NCBI GenBank assembly: GCA_965153455.1
Contig: OZ234494.1
Coordinates: 17,856,001-17,920,000 of the forward strand
Source: Sphagnum compactum
Lineage: Eukaryota > Bryophyta > Sphagnopsida > Sphagnales
DNA: 64,000 bases
Reading direction: 5' to 3'
Part shown: one piece after another, positions 1-12,951 of the stretch
Layout: each line of letters starts with the position of its first letter
Position numbering within the stretch: the stretch's first letter is position 1
The notes under the pieces: generated by a model
What the model was told of the DNA's origin: nothing
The model's database searches: none
The model's input: the letters and a program-made list of their open reading frames with translations, nothing else
Position numbers and translations under genes: made by a program

Positions 1-2285
1 CAACAATCAAGCGTGCAAAAAATTCACTAGAGCACAGACCAAAAAACGAAAAGAAAAACAGAAGGAAATAAAGAGAAAAAGTTACTACTAGTGCAAGTGC
101 AAATCTCTAGTGAAATAGAGAAGTCTTTCAAATTGTGAAGATGAGCGACAGAGAAAAAACAATGTGTATAGGGAAAAAGGGGAGAAACAAAGACCTGAAT
201 GGACTTGGAGCCATACTTGAACAGTGTGCCGTGCAACTGAGGAAGCTTGGGAGCCATCACAAAAGCTTCTGTTTCCTCAGTTTGAAAACAAAATTTAACT
301 TGAGAAAATTTGTGTGTCAGATGTGTGAAAGATGCAAGAATCCCATAAGATCACACAATAGAAGCAAATTGCTCACCAAAACAAAAGGTCTTTCTCTCTC
401 TCTCTCTCCCGACTTTCTACCGCCCGACCGTCCGCCCTCTCTCTTTCTCTGCAAACACACGACAACACTGTGTTTCCAGAGCGTTGCAGTGGTCGACTGT
501 CGAGGCCACGGACCCTTAATCATTGGGGTTTCAGAGAAGACGATCCTTAGTAGCGTCGTTTAGGAGATCCGAGGCCTGATAAGTAAGGTCCTCTGTGAGG
601 GCCGCCTCTTCAGACTTTGAGGCCTATATCTCTATTAGTCTTAGATTGTTTAGCATAAAGGAAAGAGATATTAGAGTTATCCGTAAAGTCATTCGATTAG
701 GGGGCGAGAACGGGCACTTTCGGCATAATAGGGCATCAACAGCTTAACTGGTAATGCAAATTTTACAAAATGAAATAAGTGGGACCCAAACTAACCAATT
801 TTGGTGATAAATTGAGTTTCATCCTGTCTTTCCCCTTTTTCCCTGAGCGCCTCCACTGCTGCTACATATATTTTTTTACTGCTCCTACCTCTACAAGTAT
901 TATAATTACTCTCGAACCTTGTGCATTAAATGCTGAGTTTCAGCATTTCATTTTTAGGTTTAATAAAATTTCCATCAATCTTTGGGCAAACACTAACCAG
1001 GAGCAACAAATTAATAATGACTTTCCTAGAATTTGTGAAATTCTCGTAAAGTCCCCAACAAGAGTCCAATAATTGCCCATATAATTGTTCCCAATGGTTC
1101 CCCCAACATTTTATAGGTCCCACTCTATTCCCAGTACAATTCCCAACATTCCAAGAAATCATTATAAATTACCCTTCATTTTGTTCCATTCAATGCTCCT
1201 AGTATAGTTATAAAAACATTTCTTGAACTGCCTTCCAGGTTCTTGTTTCATTTCACAGCAGGACTCCTTTGATGGAGGAAAGATTGGGGGAAGTGTATAT
1301 TGTATCAGAGCGTCTCCAGCAGTGCTCAGTATGTGACCCTGCAAAATATTTCTCACATCCAAGTTTAGTTATTTACCTTTTGGCAACCCAACCTACAAAA
1401 CTGAAACTAGGAGAGCATATACGTGGGGGACTACTAATAGCAAACCACCTGGACCAATCATTATGATGGGCCAATCAGAAACACTGATCAGCAGTCAGAT
1501 CATATTTATTACAGTCTCTTCTGCAGGTACACAGTGTTGAGCCAAAACCATTTTCCTGAGCCAAACCAGCATAGTTTGACTTTTCATCTAATTTTACTGT
1601 GCAGGGTTACATACTGAGCACCATTGGAGATGCCCTTAATATTCATATCCATCCTTCATGAGATTCTCAACACTCGGATGGGCTATTAAGTCACAAGTTA
1701 CAAATCCATAACCTTTCACCTCCTTTTCATTAGCAACCTACTAGTTAGCACAAGGTCCCTAGGCTCTCATTGGCCCAATGATTTGTAACCCTTCACTGCT
1801 TGGATGAAGATTTCATAGTTGCTCTCTGCATGAATGAAAAGGGCACATCTCAATTCTCACAAGGAATGGTTTTGTCCAGTGACCAGCTCAAGCACATTGG
1901 TTGACTCAAGTGAGTCACTATGAATAGTCAAGGCATTCACACACACCTCAACTATTTGCCTCAAGCAGGCTATTGTGAATAGTCAAGGTGCTCATGTGCC
2001 TGGACTATTCATGGTAAACCTAATCCATATATGTATAAGACCTTCATTCTAACCCTTAGAACATTAATTACACCTTGAAAAACTATTCATTGCCTTCCTC
2101 CCTCAAGGAAGAGGGGTTAAGTGGGTTAGCAAGAAGGGTGCCCCCCAAAAGGATTTGAGCTTAAAAAGAAAAAGTGCAATGAAGAAGTTGAAAGTACCAA
2201 AGAAGCACTAGCTGATCCACACATCCGGCAAACAATGTGCCAAGAGAAATGTAGGTCTTACTCCCCAATGAAATTCACATTATAC
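1..2285. other. intergenic DNA, no gene recognised
   Basis: I see no convincing coding exon here. The longest open frame (135-563, plus) contains a CT-rich microsatellite near 391-408 and has no recognisable domain. Short direct repeats of 'gtgaatagtcaaggtgctca' type occur near 1,920-2,000. Part of this stretch could be the 3' region of the minus-strand exon cluster that starts at 2,286. Confidence 0.5.
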
Positions 2286-3833
2286 CTTGCAAAGACCAGA
2301 TCAGCTATGGGAGCTTCTTTATCCATGTGAATGCTGTCTGAGAATCGTTGCAGTGATATTACAAGGTCTGCATTTGAAGCACTAGCCTACATTATGTTCT
2401 GATCTGCTTCAATGTATTGACATAGGTGTAGCGAGCAAACAACACAAACAACCGCCGATACCTGTCACCACAGCCTCTGACAGTTAGACAACATCAGACC
2501 CAAAATGGGGAAAGAAATAATGCAAAAGCTACTCTAGATAAGCAGGAAAAAGGATGGCTTCTATATGCATGTGCAGTTCTTCCAGTCTTCTGAATGAGTC
2601 TAATTCAACCCCAAGGAAACCTGCTTGAAATATCACTGATTCAAACAAAATACTCAAGACTTCATAAAGAGGAAAATAATAGAATCATACCAAACCCATT
2701 GGCTCTGATGCTGACTCATAGCCATGATGCTTGTGATTGGACTTGGGTTCAGAAAGCAGTGCATTTCCCTTTGATCACTGTGAACCCAAGTAAGCACTGA
2801 TGCAAACATCTCAAGGGGTCCACAGAACTTCCGCATGATATTTGTGCTCACCTGTAAATAATGCGTTGTGCCTCTAGCCATTGGTCAGTCTGTCTGGACA
2901 ACAGTAATGGGAAATTGTGAAGTGACATCTTGCTAAACTCTGTGTGCAAGACTGCAAGGGTTATGTTGAAGATCCTCTTTTGCAAGCAATTCTGTCTGTT
3001 AGTAACTCAATTGCTTTCCCAACTGCCATGATGGCAAACAAGAGATTTTGTCACTTACCTTTTGTGAGAACTATCCTACATCAAAGATCATATCGTTCAC
3101 AAAATGATGAGCTTTTCAGTTGCTCTCTCTAGAATCTAATTGCAAAGCAATCATAACTTTATTACTTGACTACAGAGGTTCACTTGATATTTGGTGAGTA
3201 AATACTGATCCAGCAGATGAAAGGAAATGCTCATCTGAGCAGAGATCCTGTTTGCCTATATCATAATGTCATACAGCATTGTGTACAGAGAGGCAGAAGC
3301 TTACAAGCTCCCAGCCCTGAACAGTCTCCCCCTTTGGACCATTCTTGTGATGCAGCCTCCTCTCTTCTTCCAACAGAAATGCACTGCACCATGCAATCAC
3401 AACCACAGCCATCTCAGAGATAACAAGTTGAAACAATCGTGAACTCACTGTGCGCCTTCCAAGCCAGAGAAAAGAAAAACCACTGATGCCAGAGACACTA
3501 ACTCATTCTGCCCATACTACACTCACGATACACAAAGCAATGAACATAGTGCATGGAATGATATGCAATATGTTGATACATGATGTTCATTGCTTTGTCC
3601 AGTCAAGAAAATTCTTGAAGATATGACTTGCTTGTCCAACAAAAGAGGGGTGGTACCAACCGGACACCAGCAGAGACGGATCTGTGATTTGGGTGGCCAG
3701 ATACACCATAACTGTCAAAACTTAAGATCTGGCCACAGCCCATGGGCAATGGGAATCAGTAATACACAGTGAACAATCTCTGCACGCAGGAGTTTGAAAG
3801 ATTCATTGACACATGTCATTGCACACAGGTCTA
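2286..3833 (-). CDS. unidentified minus-strand gene, exon-like pieces
   Basis: Three pieces read like real protein and have splice-like borders on the minus strand. Piece 2286-2381 lies between a 'ctag' acceptor and a GTATAA donor and encodes a peptide containing SLQRFSDSIHMDKEAP. Piece 2696-2851 (52 codons) follows 'tttacag' and contains KFCGPLEMF, LTWVHSDQRE and NPSPITSIM. Piece ~3728-3833 contains CVNESFKLLRAEIVHCVLLI. Candidate links between them (for example near 3,060-3,110 with AHHFVNDMIFDVG) contain in-frame stops, so the model is incomplete or the gene is decayed. I do not recognise the family. It may begin near the (ATC)n tract at 4,774, where the leader of a minus-strand gene would fit. 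Confidence 0.3.
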
Positions 3834-6800
3834 AAGACCAGCTGCAAAGTTAGATGCACAGTAACCCTGTGAACCTAGAAATGCAGAACTGCACCACTGC
3901 TATAACAATCATAACAACACAGATCCTTCAAGAGTAAAAGAAAATGGATGCTGAAAAATGACCTGTTTGACAAGACAGATAATTCAGTAGACAATTACAC
4001 AGTAGAGGTGCATGCTCAAAGGACTGTTTTGAGAACTTACAACATGGATGTTATGAGTCGTCACTGCCTGCTGTAAAAGCTTCAAAATTAGTGGCTGATC
4101 CCAGTGGCACCCAAAGCCATCCTGTGAGAATATGGGGCTTCTGTCAGAGACTGGAGGAAGCAATACTCACTCACAGAACACACCACCACCATGCTCCCTT
4201 TATCCTCAATTAGTAAAATCTTGCTGGCAGTGTGGGTGAACAAGGAATCTAAAGGTCTTGAAAAACTCCATGAAGAAATTCCTGAAAGAAACAGTTCAGA
4301 AACAGAGGATTTTGATATCACTCACTTGCAGAGCGGGATGATCAAGAACTTCTACATTATCTTCTGGCACCTGCGCCCTCCCTGTTCACCTATCAACTCG
4401 CACATCTCTGACAGAATTCGCAATAACTTAGAGGCTAGAGCTGGTTGCTCTCTCCTCAGGTTTCAAGCAGACATGCAACTTCTTGGGCTTCTCTAAACCA
4501 ACTGCTCAAATAGCCCAGTGCTGAATCCAAATCAAATGTGGTTTGAGCTTATATGTCAACCAGCAATCTCATCAAGACCATGCTTCAAACGGGAATGAAA
4601 TCAGGACACAAAATCTACTCTACACTAAACCCTAAACCCTAAACTGTCTACAGGAACTGGAAAGGGGAGTGAATTGTTATCCACTTTGAGCACAGAGCAG
4701 GCAGCCACCATCTCCAGCTTCCGGCGAGCTCCAAGTCCATCGGCATTACCTACTCAGACAAAAGACCAACATCATCATCATCATCATCATCATTATCACG
4801 TGTGTCTCCAGCAAAGCGAAGATCGAAACTAAGAATGCTTACACTTTGAGGGGGGAAAAGACTTCCGATTGGGGATTTGTAGCAATCCAAAGAGAAAGTT
4901 TCTTGAAAAATCTGTCTGTCGAATTGAACAAACCTGTTGACAGACAGATCACTCGAATCGAGTATCCACCAAGCTTGGACAACGACAGCAAAGTCGGGCC
5001 AAAGAACCTGTGCAACCGCCACCGTCCCCCTGTTATTCCTTCATAGTACGAAAGGAAAAAAGCAGAACAACTCTGCCAGATCTGCCGAGACCCCAACACG
5101 TAAAATAGGAAACTCGAGTCAGGAGATTTTACATGGATTCATCGTCAGGATGTGCCACAAGCAACAGCACATTCGTCTTCGTTCTTGCATTCTCTGCATG
5201 TGTGGAGGGGGAGACATCACACAAAAGCAATCAATTCGATGTCAGACAAAGACATCGACCTTAAAGGAAAGACAGAACAAAGACAGAGACGTCCTTGGAA
5301 GTTTGGAATGCGGGAAGGGAATATGAATGTTGCGTCGATCTTTACTTTGGGAATCGGGGAGGGGACGAAGCAAGACGGTCGGAAAACACAACAAGCATAG
5401 CACAGGAAGCGATACTGCAACTCCAAGCGCCATCCATCCCAACATTATTGCAGACCTTATTGCAAAGGAAAGCTTGTGCAGTGGAAGCAGAGTCCTCGTG
5501 CTTGCAACAACAACAAACGATGATTGTCCGAACCTCTTCACGCCCTTACTCCTAAGGCTATTCTTGAGGTGAAGAGTCCTCGCTTGGATTCGAGCTCGCA
5601 AAGACAAACGATTGTTGTCCGAAACTCTTTCAAAACCTAACCCTAAGGCTATCCTTGCTTCAGTGGGACACCGGCAGTGAACATAAGGAGACAGATGCAA
5701 TTACTCAAGAGGTGCAGCAGTAAAATTTCCTTATTTGTTTTGTCATTCTCTTGCACCAACAGCTTCAGGAGGTGTCTGCAATGCTCTCTGCCTCTAGATG
5801 GCAGTTACTCTTATACCTTTGTGTATGCAACAACTGCTCTTGCTGCAATGGAAGAACCTTTGATCTTGCAACAGCCATTTCAAATGACAGTGACTCAATA
5901 CTAGTAGCAGTAGTAGTAAGACTTGATGCAGCAGAGGTTTTGGAACAACTCCACTCAGGATTCTCAGCAAGCAGGTGTGTGTACAGGGTATCAACACAAT
6001 CAACTGAAAATAGTTGAGCTTCTGAGAGAAACAGCAGGTGTCACAGAGATGGCAACAAACATGTTAGATATCTCTAAAGAGGAGCTGCTCCAAGATATCC
6101 ACTATCTGTGAAAAATGTGTTCGATATGTTGCCACCACCAGCATCTGCCCTGTCCCCCAACTGTTCTGGTTTCTACAAACCTGTAGTAATTACCAATTTC
6201 CCATTCTGAATGTTCCAGAATGGAAGTGCTTGATATATAAAGAGCACCATTTTTTAAGTACACTCTTGTTTACATTCCTTGGGAGTATCCAGGCAGAAAG
6301 CAAACAAAACAACAAGAAAATACCAACTTGCCAATTGCCGGTGTCTAAAACACACTCAAGATGTGCCTCAGTCCTCACAATCCTTCTTACTCAGGGCTTT
6401 CATGACAATCATGTACATGCACATGATCCCTTGATTTGGTGAGACCAGAAGTGGCAGAGATTTAGCACTGACCCTGCCACCAATTTTTCAAGTTTGTTTG
6501 GGTACCCAGGTGAGTTTTGTACATCTACAATAGTCATACCTCATCAACATAGGTTCAAAGTTCTCATGACATTGATGAACATAGTTATATTTGAGCAAGT
6601 ATTCCCTCATTGGAAAGATGTGAGTGGTGAACAGACATAAGAACAAAGCCGTTGATAGAAACATCTCAAACTTTTACTACTTTTGTCGTGTACCTGTGAG
6701 GGTGGTACTGGGGACTCGTATCAAGTGAAGATGCAGAATCTTACATCTGGCAAATATGGTATTATCATGGAATGTACAAAATGCTCCTCTTGCTCCCATT

Positions 6801-6938
6801 GGCTTTGAGGACCTGTCAATCAGAACTAGCTTAGTTGACCTCCCAATATGTTAGAAAGAAACTATAGATGGTTTGTTACAAGGCATAAGCTTTAAATAAT
6901 TTTGTATCCTTCGTTGGTAAGTGTGAAAGATGCTTGAT
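3834..6938. other. non-coding stretch, possible leader and BASS 3' flank
   Basis: No exon is supported. It contains an (ATC)n microsatellite at about 4,770-4,796, two adjacent CCCTAAA units near 4,628-4,641 (too short to be a telomeric tract), and AT-rich DNA. The right part (about 6,500-6,938) is the likely 3' UTR of the BASS gene. Confidence 0.4.
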
Positions 6939-9422
6939 TTATGTATATGCTTTGTTAGTAGTGTAAAAGATGTTGTTGCCCAAGTCCTGCACTCGGTTTC
7001 CCTTGCCCCAGAATGAGCCAAGAGAGAGCCCCATAATAGCCATAACCACCACAGAGCATGCAGGAGGTACTGCATGACTTCCGCCAAGAAACTGTGTTGC
7101 CAGGAGCATGGCAAGTGTAGAGCTTTGCATGCCTGTGCAAAGGGAGATTGTTTTTGACACCTTCTCATCTTGCCTGCACCCAGAATAAGCAAGTCAGTTT
7201 TACACCAACAGAGCTAGGAATCCACAATGAGCCTCAGGAAAAATGTATGATGGAAAACAAAAAAGTTTTTCTAATGTTCTTTTTGCAAAGTTTTTGTCTA
7301 GAGTTGTGGTAGACAAAAAGCCATTGGAGCATCCTTTAGAATTGCCATTCCAAGCCATGAAAGTGTGAAAACAATGAGACAAACTTAATAGTCAACCCTG
7401 TGAGCAGCAAGGAGTTGCTTTGGAAGACTGACCTCCACCAAGGTATCCTTGGAACCCAGTAACCAAGGATAAAAGCACTCATATGGAATGCCAAGACAGG
7501 GAACAACAACTTAAAGCCTTCTATTGAAACAATCTGGCTCCTGTTTAAAGCAAGTGGACTTCCAATACACAAGGATGTGCAAACCATAGCCACTAAAGGC
7601 ATAAATTGCCGCACTTTGTTGACAAAGCCCTTTGCATATGTGTTTAGTGCCAGTCCTAACATAATTGGAGCAATGACCACCTGCGCCAGAAGGGTGTCTG
7701 GAAAAATGAGCACTGAAAGAATCAAACAAAGGACAGCAGCACATGTCACAAATGCTCTTTCCCATGGTCAAGAACAAGCACACATTGCATACCGATGATG
7801 CTCAATTGTGATGATGGGCAGGATAGCAAATTTAGCCACTAAGTGATATACTTTGATGCATATAGTCATACAAGAGAATTCACCTGGAGGATAGAAGAGG
7901 CCATTGCAACTACATCCACAGGCACAACAGAGCCAATGAGAAGTTGTGTCAAAAGGGGAGTAACAATAACAGATGTGATTGTGGTCAAACTGGTCAATAT
8001 AATACCAAGAGCGATATCACCATCACTCAAATAGGCTGCATAACTTGATAATTGGGCTCCTGCTACACATGATGTAAGAATCAATCCAGCAGCAAATGCA
8101 GCAGGGACATTGAACACTGTTACCACTAGTAGTCCAAGAGCAGGCTTCACCATATATTGTGTTGTGTAACCAATCAAGACAGGAAGTGGCCTGCAGCAAA
8201 ATGTTGAGAAACTTTTCATGATTAGTTCTTGGCTGAGAAACTTGCATTGAGGTCTTTGAAATTCTCCACCTTAATCTCTTAAGATGTGTGCACCTCCTTC
8301 CCTGTCTTCTTATGGAGTGTGAAAGCACGGAAGTGCAATGGCTTGGCACAACAGAAGTAGAGTTTTGAGTCTCATCTCCCTTCAGCAAATGTGGAAGTCT
8401 TTAACAAAAGTAGCAATTTTCATTGGCATACTTGATGATCTAACACCATGATGATGAAAATCCGGTTCATAAGCTGCCTACCTCTTGAATGCGATAGCAA
8501 AGTCAGAGACAGAAAGTTGAATGCCAATGGAGAGCATGATTCCACCAAGTGCAGGGGCATAGTAGTCCTTACGAACCCTGCATCAGACATTCAGACGAAT
8601 TTAGAACAGTCTGCTTATGTACTCTCTTAAGACCAGTGACCTATCAAATTTAGAACCAACAACCGACAACAAATTGCAGCAAATGTATATGAAATGTCAG
8701 AGACTAAGATACACATACTGCAAATATTAACTCCTATCACCCATGATGTGATCAGAATCACATGCTTGAGGTGGAAAAGTAGAAACAACTCCCAACCTCA
8801 TGGGGGTCATGCTGTTTTCAACTTAGGGTTTTTCTAATTGCAAATTGAGTCCTTAGGGTTCTAGGACTCACCAAGCAAATGACGCCGGCTGGATGAGGGC
8901 AGAGGCTGCAGTTGCAGTGACTATATATGGAAGCATTTGTGATAAGGACTTTGTGAGATCAACTTTGTTTCCATGCTTGTCCTTCTTGGATTTGATACCA
9001 AATGAAGCTAATGAGACATTGCCTTCCCTCTTGTATATCCCAACTCTTCCCATTTCACGTGCCATGCATAAAACCACAACCAGGTGGTTCCTTCTCCCTT
9101 CTTGTTCTTCATCTGTGTTGTTCTCTGTGTGTGCTTTCGAACTCTGTGGCATGTGCGCATAATGGGGGGAGCTTCTAAGTATCATTAAACTGAAAGCATT
9201 TTCTTGTCTCAACCTGTGCATTCTGTACTCAAACCTTCTCAAATGCTCTGCACCATTGCAAGTTCTCTGCCGCCAAAGCTTGCTGCTGCAGTGAGAGACA
9301 CTGGCACTGGTGGAGGTAGGATTCAACCTAGTCGAGCCAGCGAACGTGAGCTTGGTGCCACATTCCAAGCGAGGGACGCGTGCTGCCGTAAGAGCCGCTG
9401 CCATGATCCCGACCGCCGACAT
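6939..9422 (-). CDS. BASS1: plastid BASS-family sodium/metabolite cotransporter
   Basis: This is a bile acid:sodium symporter family (BASS) protein, a roughly nine- to ten-helix carrier of the chloroplast envelope that moves organic anions with sodium. There are five exons: 8872-9422, 8482-8577, 7884-8190, 7433-7680 and 6939-7173. All introns are GT/AG and the total is 1,437 nt, or 478 aa. I start at the ATG at 9,422 because the next ~150 residues are a Ser/Arg/Ala-rich, low-acid leader, as expected for a transit peptide. Family signatures are YAPALGGIMLSIGIQLSVSD in exon 2, the conserved SCVAGAQLSSYAAYL in exon 3, and LCTGMQSSTLAMLLATQFLG followed by VPPACSVVVMAIMGL in exon 5. The CTGMQSSTLA form resembles plant BASS1 more than BASS2 or BASS3, but this paralogue assignment is from memory. 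The substrate cannot be read from sequence. No frameshift or stop is seen, so it is probably functional. Confidence 0.88.
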
Positions 9423-10450
9423 TGCTCCCGCTTGCAAAACCGCAATCCGAAACCGGCGCGGCGCGTCGGAAAAAAAAAGCAACCTGCAGCAGTCTACGTA
9501 TCGCTAAGAAACTCCATCACTTGTTTGCATTTGTTCTCTCATCGTCTCGTCGTCTCACAGCAGCCTCGTACAGTTTGCTGCACGGCAATCCCCGGATTTT
9601 TTTCACAAACAAAAACCACCTCGTCAAAGAGAATCCTTATCTCCAAAACAGCAGCTCCGTCTCATAATCCTCAATCCAACACCACACAACACAGCAGCTC
9701 AGCCTGATCTCCCTCAAACTTTTCTCCATCTCTAGAAGGAAAAAAAACCGAAAATTACACACAAAGACACACGCAAGAAAACGCGAGAAAGCTCGAGAAC
9801 TTCTGATCAGGGCACAGCAAGTTCACAAACGCAAACACACTGCCTGAAGAAAACAACAGAAAACAAGACAAAAACAAAAGCCAAGAAAGAAGAAGAAGAA
9901 GAACCTAATTCGACTCGCCGCTCTCCGTCCCCTCCACTGCCGCGCAAAAACCAAAAGTTGAGAAGATGGTAGATAAATACTCACAGGTATATTTGCGGTA
10001 TGAAAACGTGAAGCTCGTCAGGTAAGAGTGGGATGAAGACGCGAATTCTTCTTCCTCTTGTGCAGGCAGGAGGAGAAACTTTTTTTGTAAAAAAATCAAA
10101 AACGAAAACAAAAACAGAAACCAAGACAAATTGTTGCGACGCAGAAGAGAAAGAAGATGAAGAAGGGAGTGAGTGGTAGCTGCTGCACTGTGCAAGGAGC
10201 GCGACAAAATTTTCGCTCGCAACAAAGGACCAAAAACAAAAATAAAAATTGCGACAAGATCACTGAAAAACAAACACGCGAGACAAGTACACGAAAACTG
10301 TACACTACCGGAAAGAGCGCAAAAAGCGAAAGGAGAAATCCACACAAAATTCAGAGGAGAAAAGAAGGACGCCCAAATAAATAAATACATAAATAAATAA
10401 ATAAATATTTCACTTAAGAATAAAAAACAATCTTTAAAAACCAAGTTGAT
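9423..10450. other. 5' flank/leader of the BASS gene
   Basis: Pyrimidine-rich on the minus strand with several A-rich tracts on the plus strand. The open frames here are low-complexity (Phe/Leu-rich on minus, Lys-rich on plus) and look like antisense of an untranslated leader. The promoter of the BASS gene should lie here, but no single element stands out. Confidence 0.4.
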
Positions 10451-11846
10451 GATATGATGCTGATGAATCTGAGTTTTTAAAATATTTTTAATTAATTTTT
10501 AAAAAATTATTATAATTTTATATTTATATTTATATTTATATAAATATTTTAAAGTTTCGTCAAATTTCGACCTGAAAAATATGATTTCAACCTATACAAA
10601 GGATTTTTTTTTAAATGGAAAAAAAATGGACCAGATTCGCCAGATTTCAAAAAATAATAATAATATCCAAATCGCCAGATTTTAATGATAAGTTCCATTT
10701 TAAGTAGCCAAGAATCAATAGAAGGATTCTGGTTTTTCTTTTCTACTTTCATGTCTAGTATGTAGCCAAATCTGGCTAAACCATCTTTGGGGATGATTGC
10801 CACTTCAGCTAAATTTTTAAAAAGAGAAAATAAAAAAATAAAACCCCCCCCCCCATTGACGATCCAGCCCTTTTTTTTGGGCTGAATTTAGTGATTTGGC
10901 TAAAAAGAAATTTCAAAATGGCTTAAAATATGTCTCTTTTTTTTTCTTTTTTTTTCCAATCATCAAATTTCTACGGGTTTTTTTTTATAAAAATTATTTG
11001 GGCATTGTGCAGTTTGTGGGGGCAAATAGGGCTATTTATTTTTGTGAATAAGATAGTGTCTCCAATATGATTTTTAACATTCTTTAGGTTTAGGGTTTTA
11101 GGGGTAAAGCCCTACTATGGTAGGAATATTCCCCCAAATAAGGGCCCTAGGACAAGGTCTATAAGGCATAGGGTTCTTACACATGCTTCTTAAGAGTGGA
11201 GGGTTAAGGCTATAAGTGGGATTTATCTAAGATTTTTCTCACTCTTAAGTAGGCATAATATCCCTTCTCTCTCTTTTAGGAGGGATTTTTTATTTTATTT
11301 TATTTTATTTTATTTTTGGGGTAATTTGGTAGTAGTAGTAACAATAGTCATTAACCATTTTTTAAAAATTTATATATAAAGAAATCGTCATATCTAAGGT
11401 GTATGTGGAGGACACCTTATATTATGCCTACTCCTTAAGAGTGAGAGGGCTTTTATAGGGGGTCCTAAAAAGCCTTCCAATCTTAAGGAGTAAGGCATTA
11501 ATGTTTTTATTTCATAAATCCTTTAATTGCTAGATTGGCTTCTTTTGTGGTGACAAAGGGGTTGAATTTTGCAATAATCAAATTTTTTATTGACTAAAAT
11601 CTTTAGTTACAAAGTGCATTTTTTTAGGGCCTAAAGGCTATTGCATTTTCCAATGAATAGCAGATTTGGCTTTGTTATTTGAGCTTTTGACAACAAATTT
11701 GGCAATGGTATTTTGAGATGGTGCCAAAATTAGCTTTAGGTGCTTACACTAGTGGCACATTTGTCTACTCAATGTGTGGCCATGGAGATAGATTTGCTTG
11801 ATCATAAAGATAGATTTGCATCGAGCCCGCATACAAGGTAGATTTT
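10451..11846. other. AT-rich intergenic DNA with homopolymer tracts
   Basis: Very AT-rich, with runs of T and A, a C9 tract near 10,845-10,854 and (TTTTA)n near 11,291-11,316. The short phrase 'cttaagagtg' recurs around 11,190-11,450. No gene is seen. Confidence 0.6.
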
Positions 11847-12951
11847 GTGGCTACATCTCTTGTAGGGGAATTGAACACCAACCTTGAAAGGTCCTACCCA
11901 TGCAAGAAAGGAGTCTTGCAACCACATAAAATCCCACAAACAATTCTCAATTATGAAACATTCAACCAAACACCCAAACTACTTGGAGGCCGTGGCTTCA
12001 TTGTTAAGGCCACCATATCTACCCATGGCATCCACAATCACATCTTGGATGTTGATTGAGATTGCACCCACCACAATCCATTCAAGCATTAGGGAAATTG
12101 GAACATGCTTCCAAGATTTCATCACATATGCATGAATATTGATCCACCTCTTAGCATCAACAATCATCACCTCATTTGCACTAACATCAATGTAATTACT
12201 TTTTTGAAATGACAAACATCGCTTTTGTTGTGCACCATGTCATGGAGACCCTTTGCAATTTGCCAACCACAATTGTGTGACCAATGCTTTGATGGGGTGA
12301 TCTTTACCTTCAACAACAAAAACAACTCCTTCAACAACTCATATTCCAAGATTAACCTTCCATATTGCATGAGAATGTGCAAAATAGTAACAAATCGTGT
12401 GAACTTTTTTCAAGCCCCCAAATGAAACCTAGATTGCATTAAGGTCATCATGGATTCTAAATTCTACGTTCAAAGTGACTTTTTCCTTTTTTGCAATCTT
12501 AGCTATAGAAATAGTCCTCAACAACCACACCGAGACTAAATACAACTGCCTTTTGACAATCAACACGTTTTTGAAACGTGTCAAGCTTGATAGATAACAA
12601 CTTCATTTTGCTTTCAACATTGTTACATATAGTGCACCAAACTTGAGAAATCAAACCATTGTCCCTACCTACAATCTTTGCTCATGGAAAACAATAAGCC
12701 CAAGTATTTTCAAACACATGAAATGTTTTGTAAGATTTCTTAGGTTTCTTTCCAAGAGATTCAACAACTTCCTCCCACTCAAAAAGATTGACAACTTCCT
12801 TTCCAAATCTCCTACTCTTGGGATTGCTACTCAAATAAAAACTAGGAGTTCTACTAGAAGTGCCTTGGATGTTAAATCTAACATGCAACGAATTTGAAGA
12901 TGCATAGGGCTCACCATTCAAAAACAACCTAAGCTTAAAATTCTTCAACAC
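11847..12951 (-). pseudogene. decayed hAT-like transposase (zinc finger plus catalytic segment)
   Basis: Read on the minus strand, two blocks resemble a transposase family common in plant genomes. The N-terminal block (about 12,951-12,450) has a W..CFPWA...V..DNG...QVWCTIC...E...KLLS.KLD pattern, as in a BED-like zinc finger of hAT elements. The second block (about 12,215-11,979) has NEVMIVDAKRWINIHAYVM followed by VPISLML and a DVIVDAMGRYGGL segment, resembling the region after the first catalytic acid. Frames change and stops (for example at 11,979) interrupt the reading, so it is dead. No terminal inverted repeats or 8-bp target duplication were located. The family assignment is from remembered patterns and is only moderate. 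Confidence 0.42.

Noticed and set aside
4628-4641. CCCTAAA repeats resembling a telomere
   Set aside because: Only two adjacent units; far too short for a telomeric or interstitial telomeric tract.
9905-10444. 179-codon minus-strand Phe/Leu-rich frame upstream of BASS
   Set aside because: Low-complexity composition over A-rich plus-strand DNA; no domain, and located where a leader or promoter is expected.
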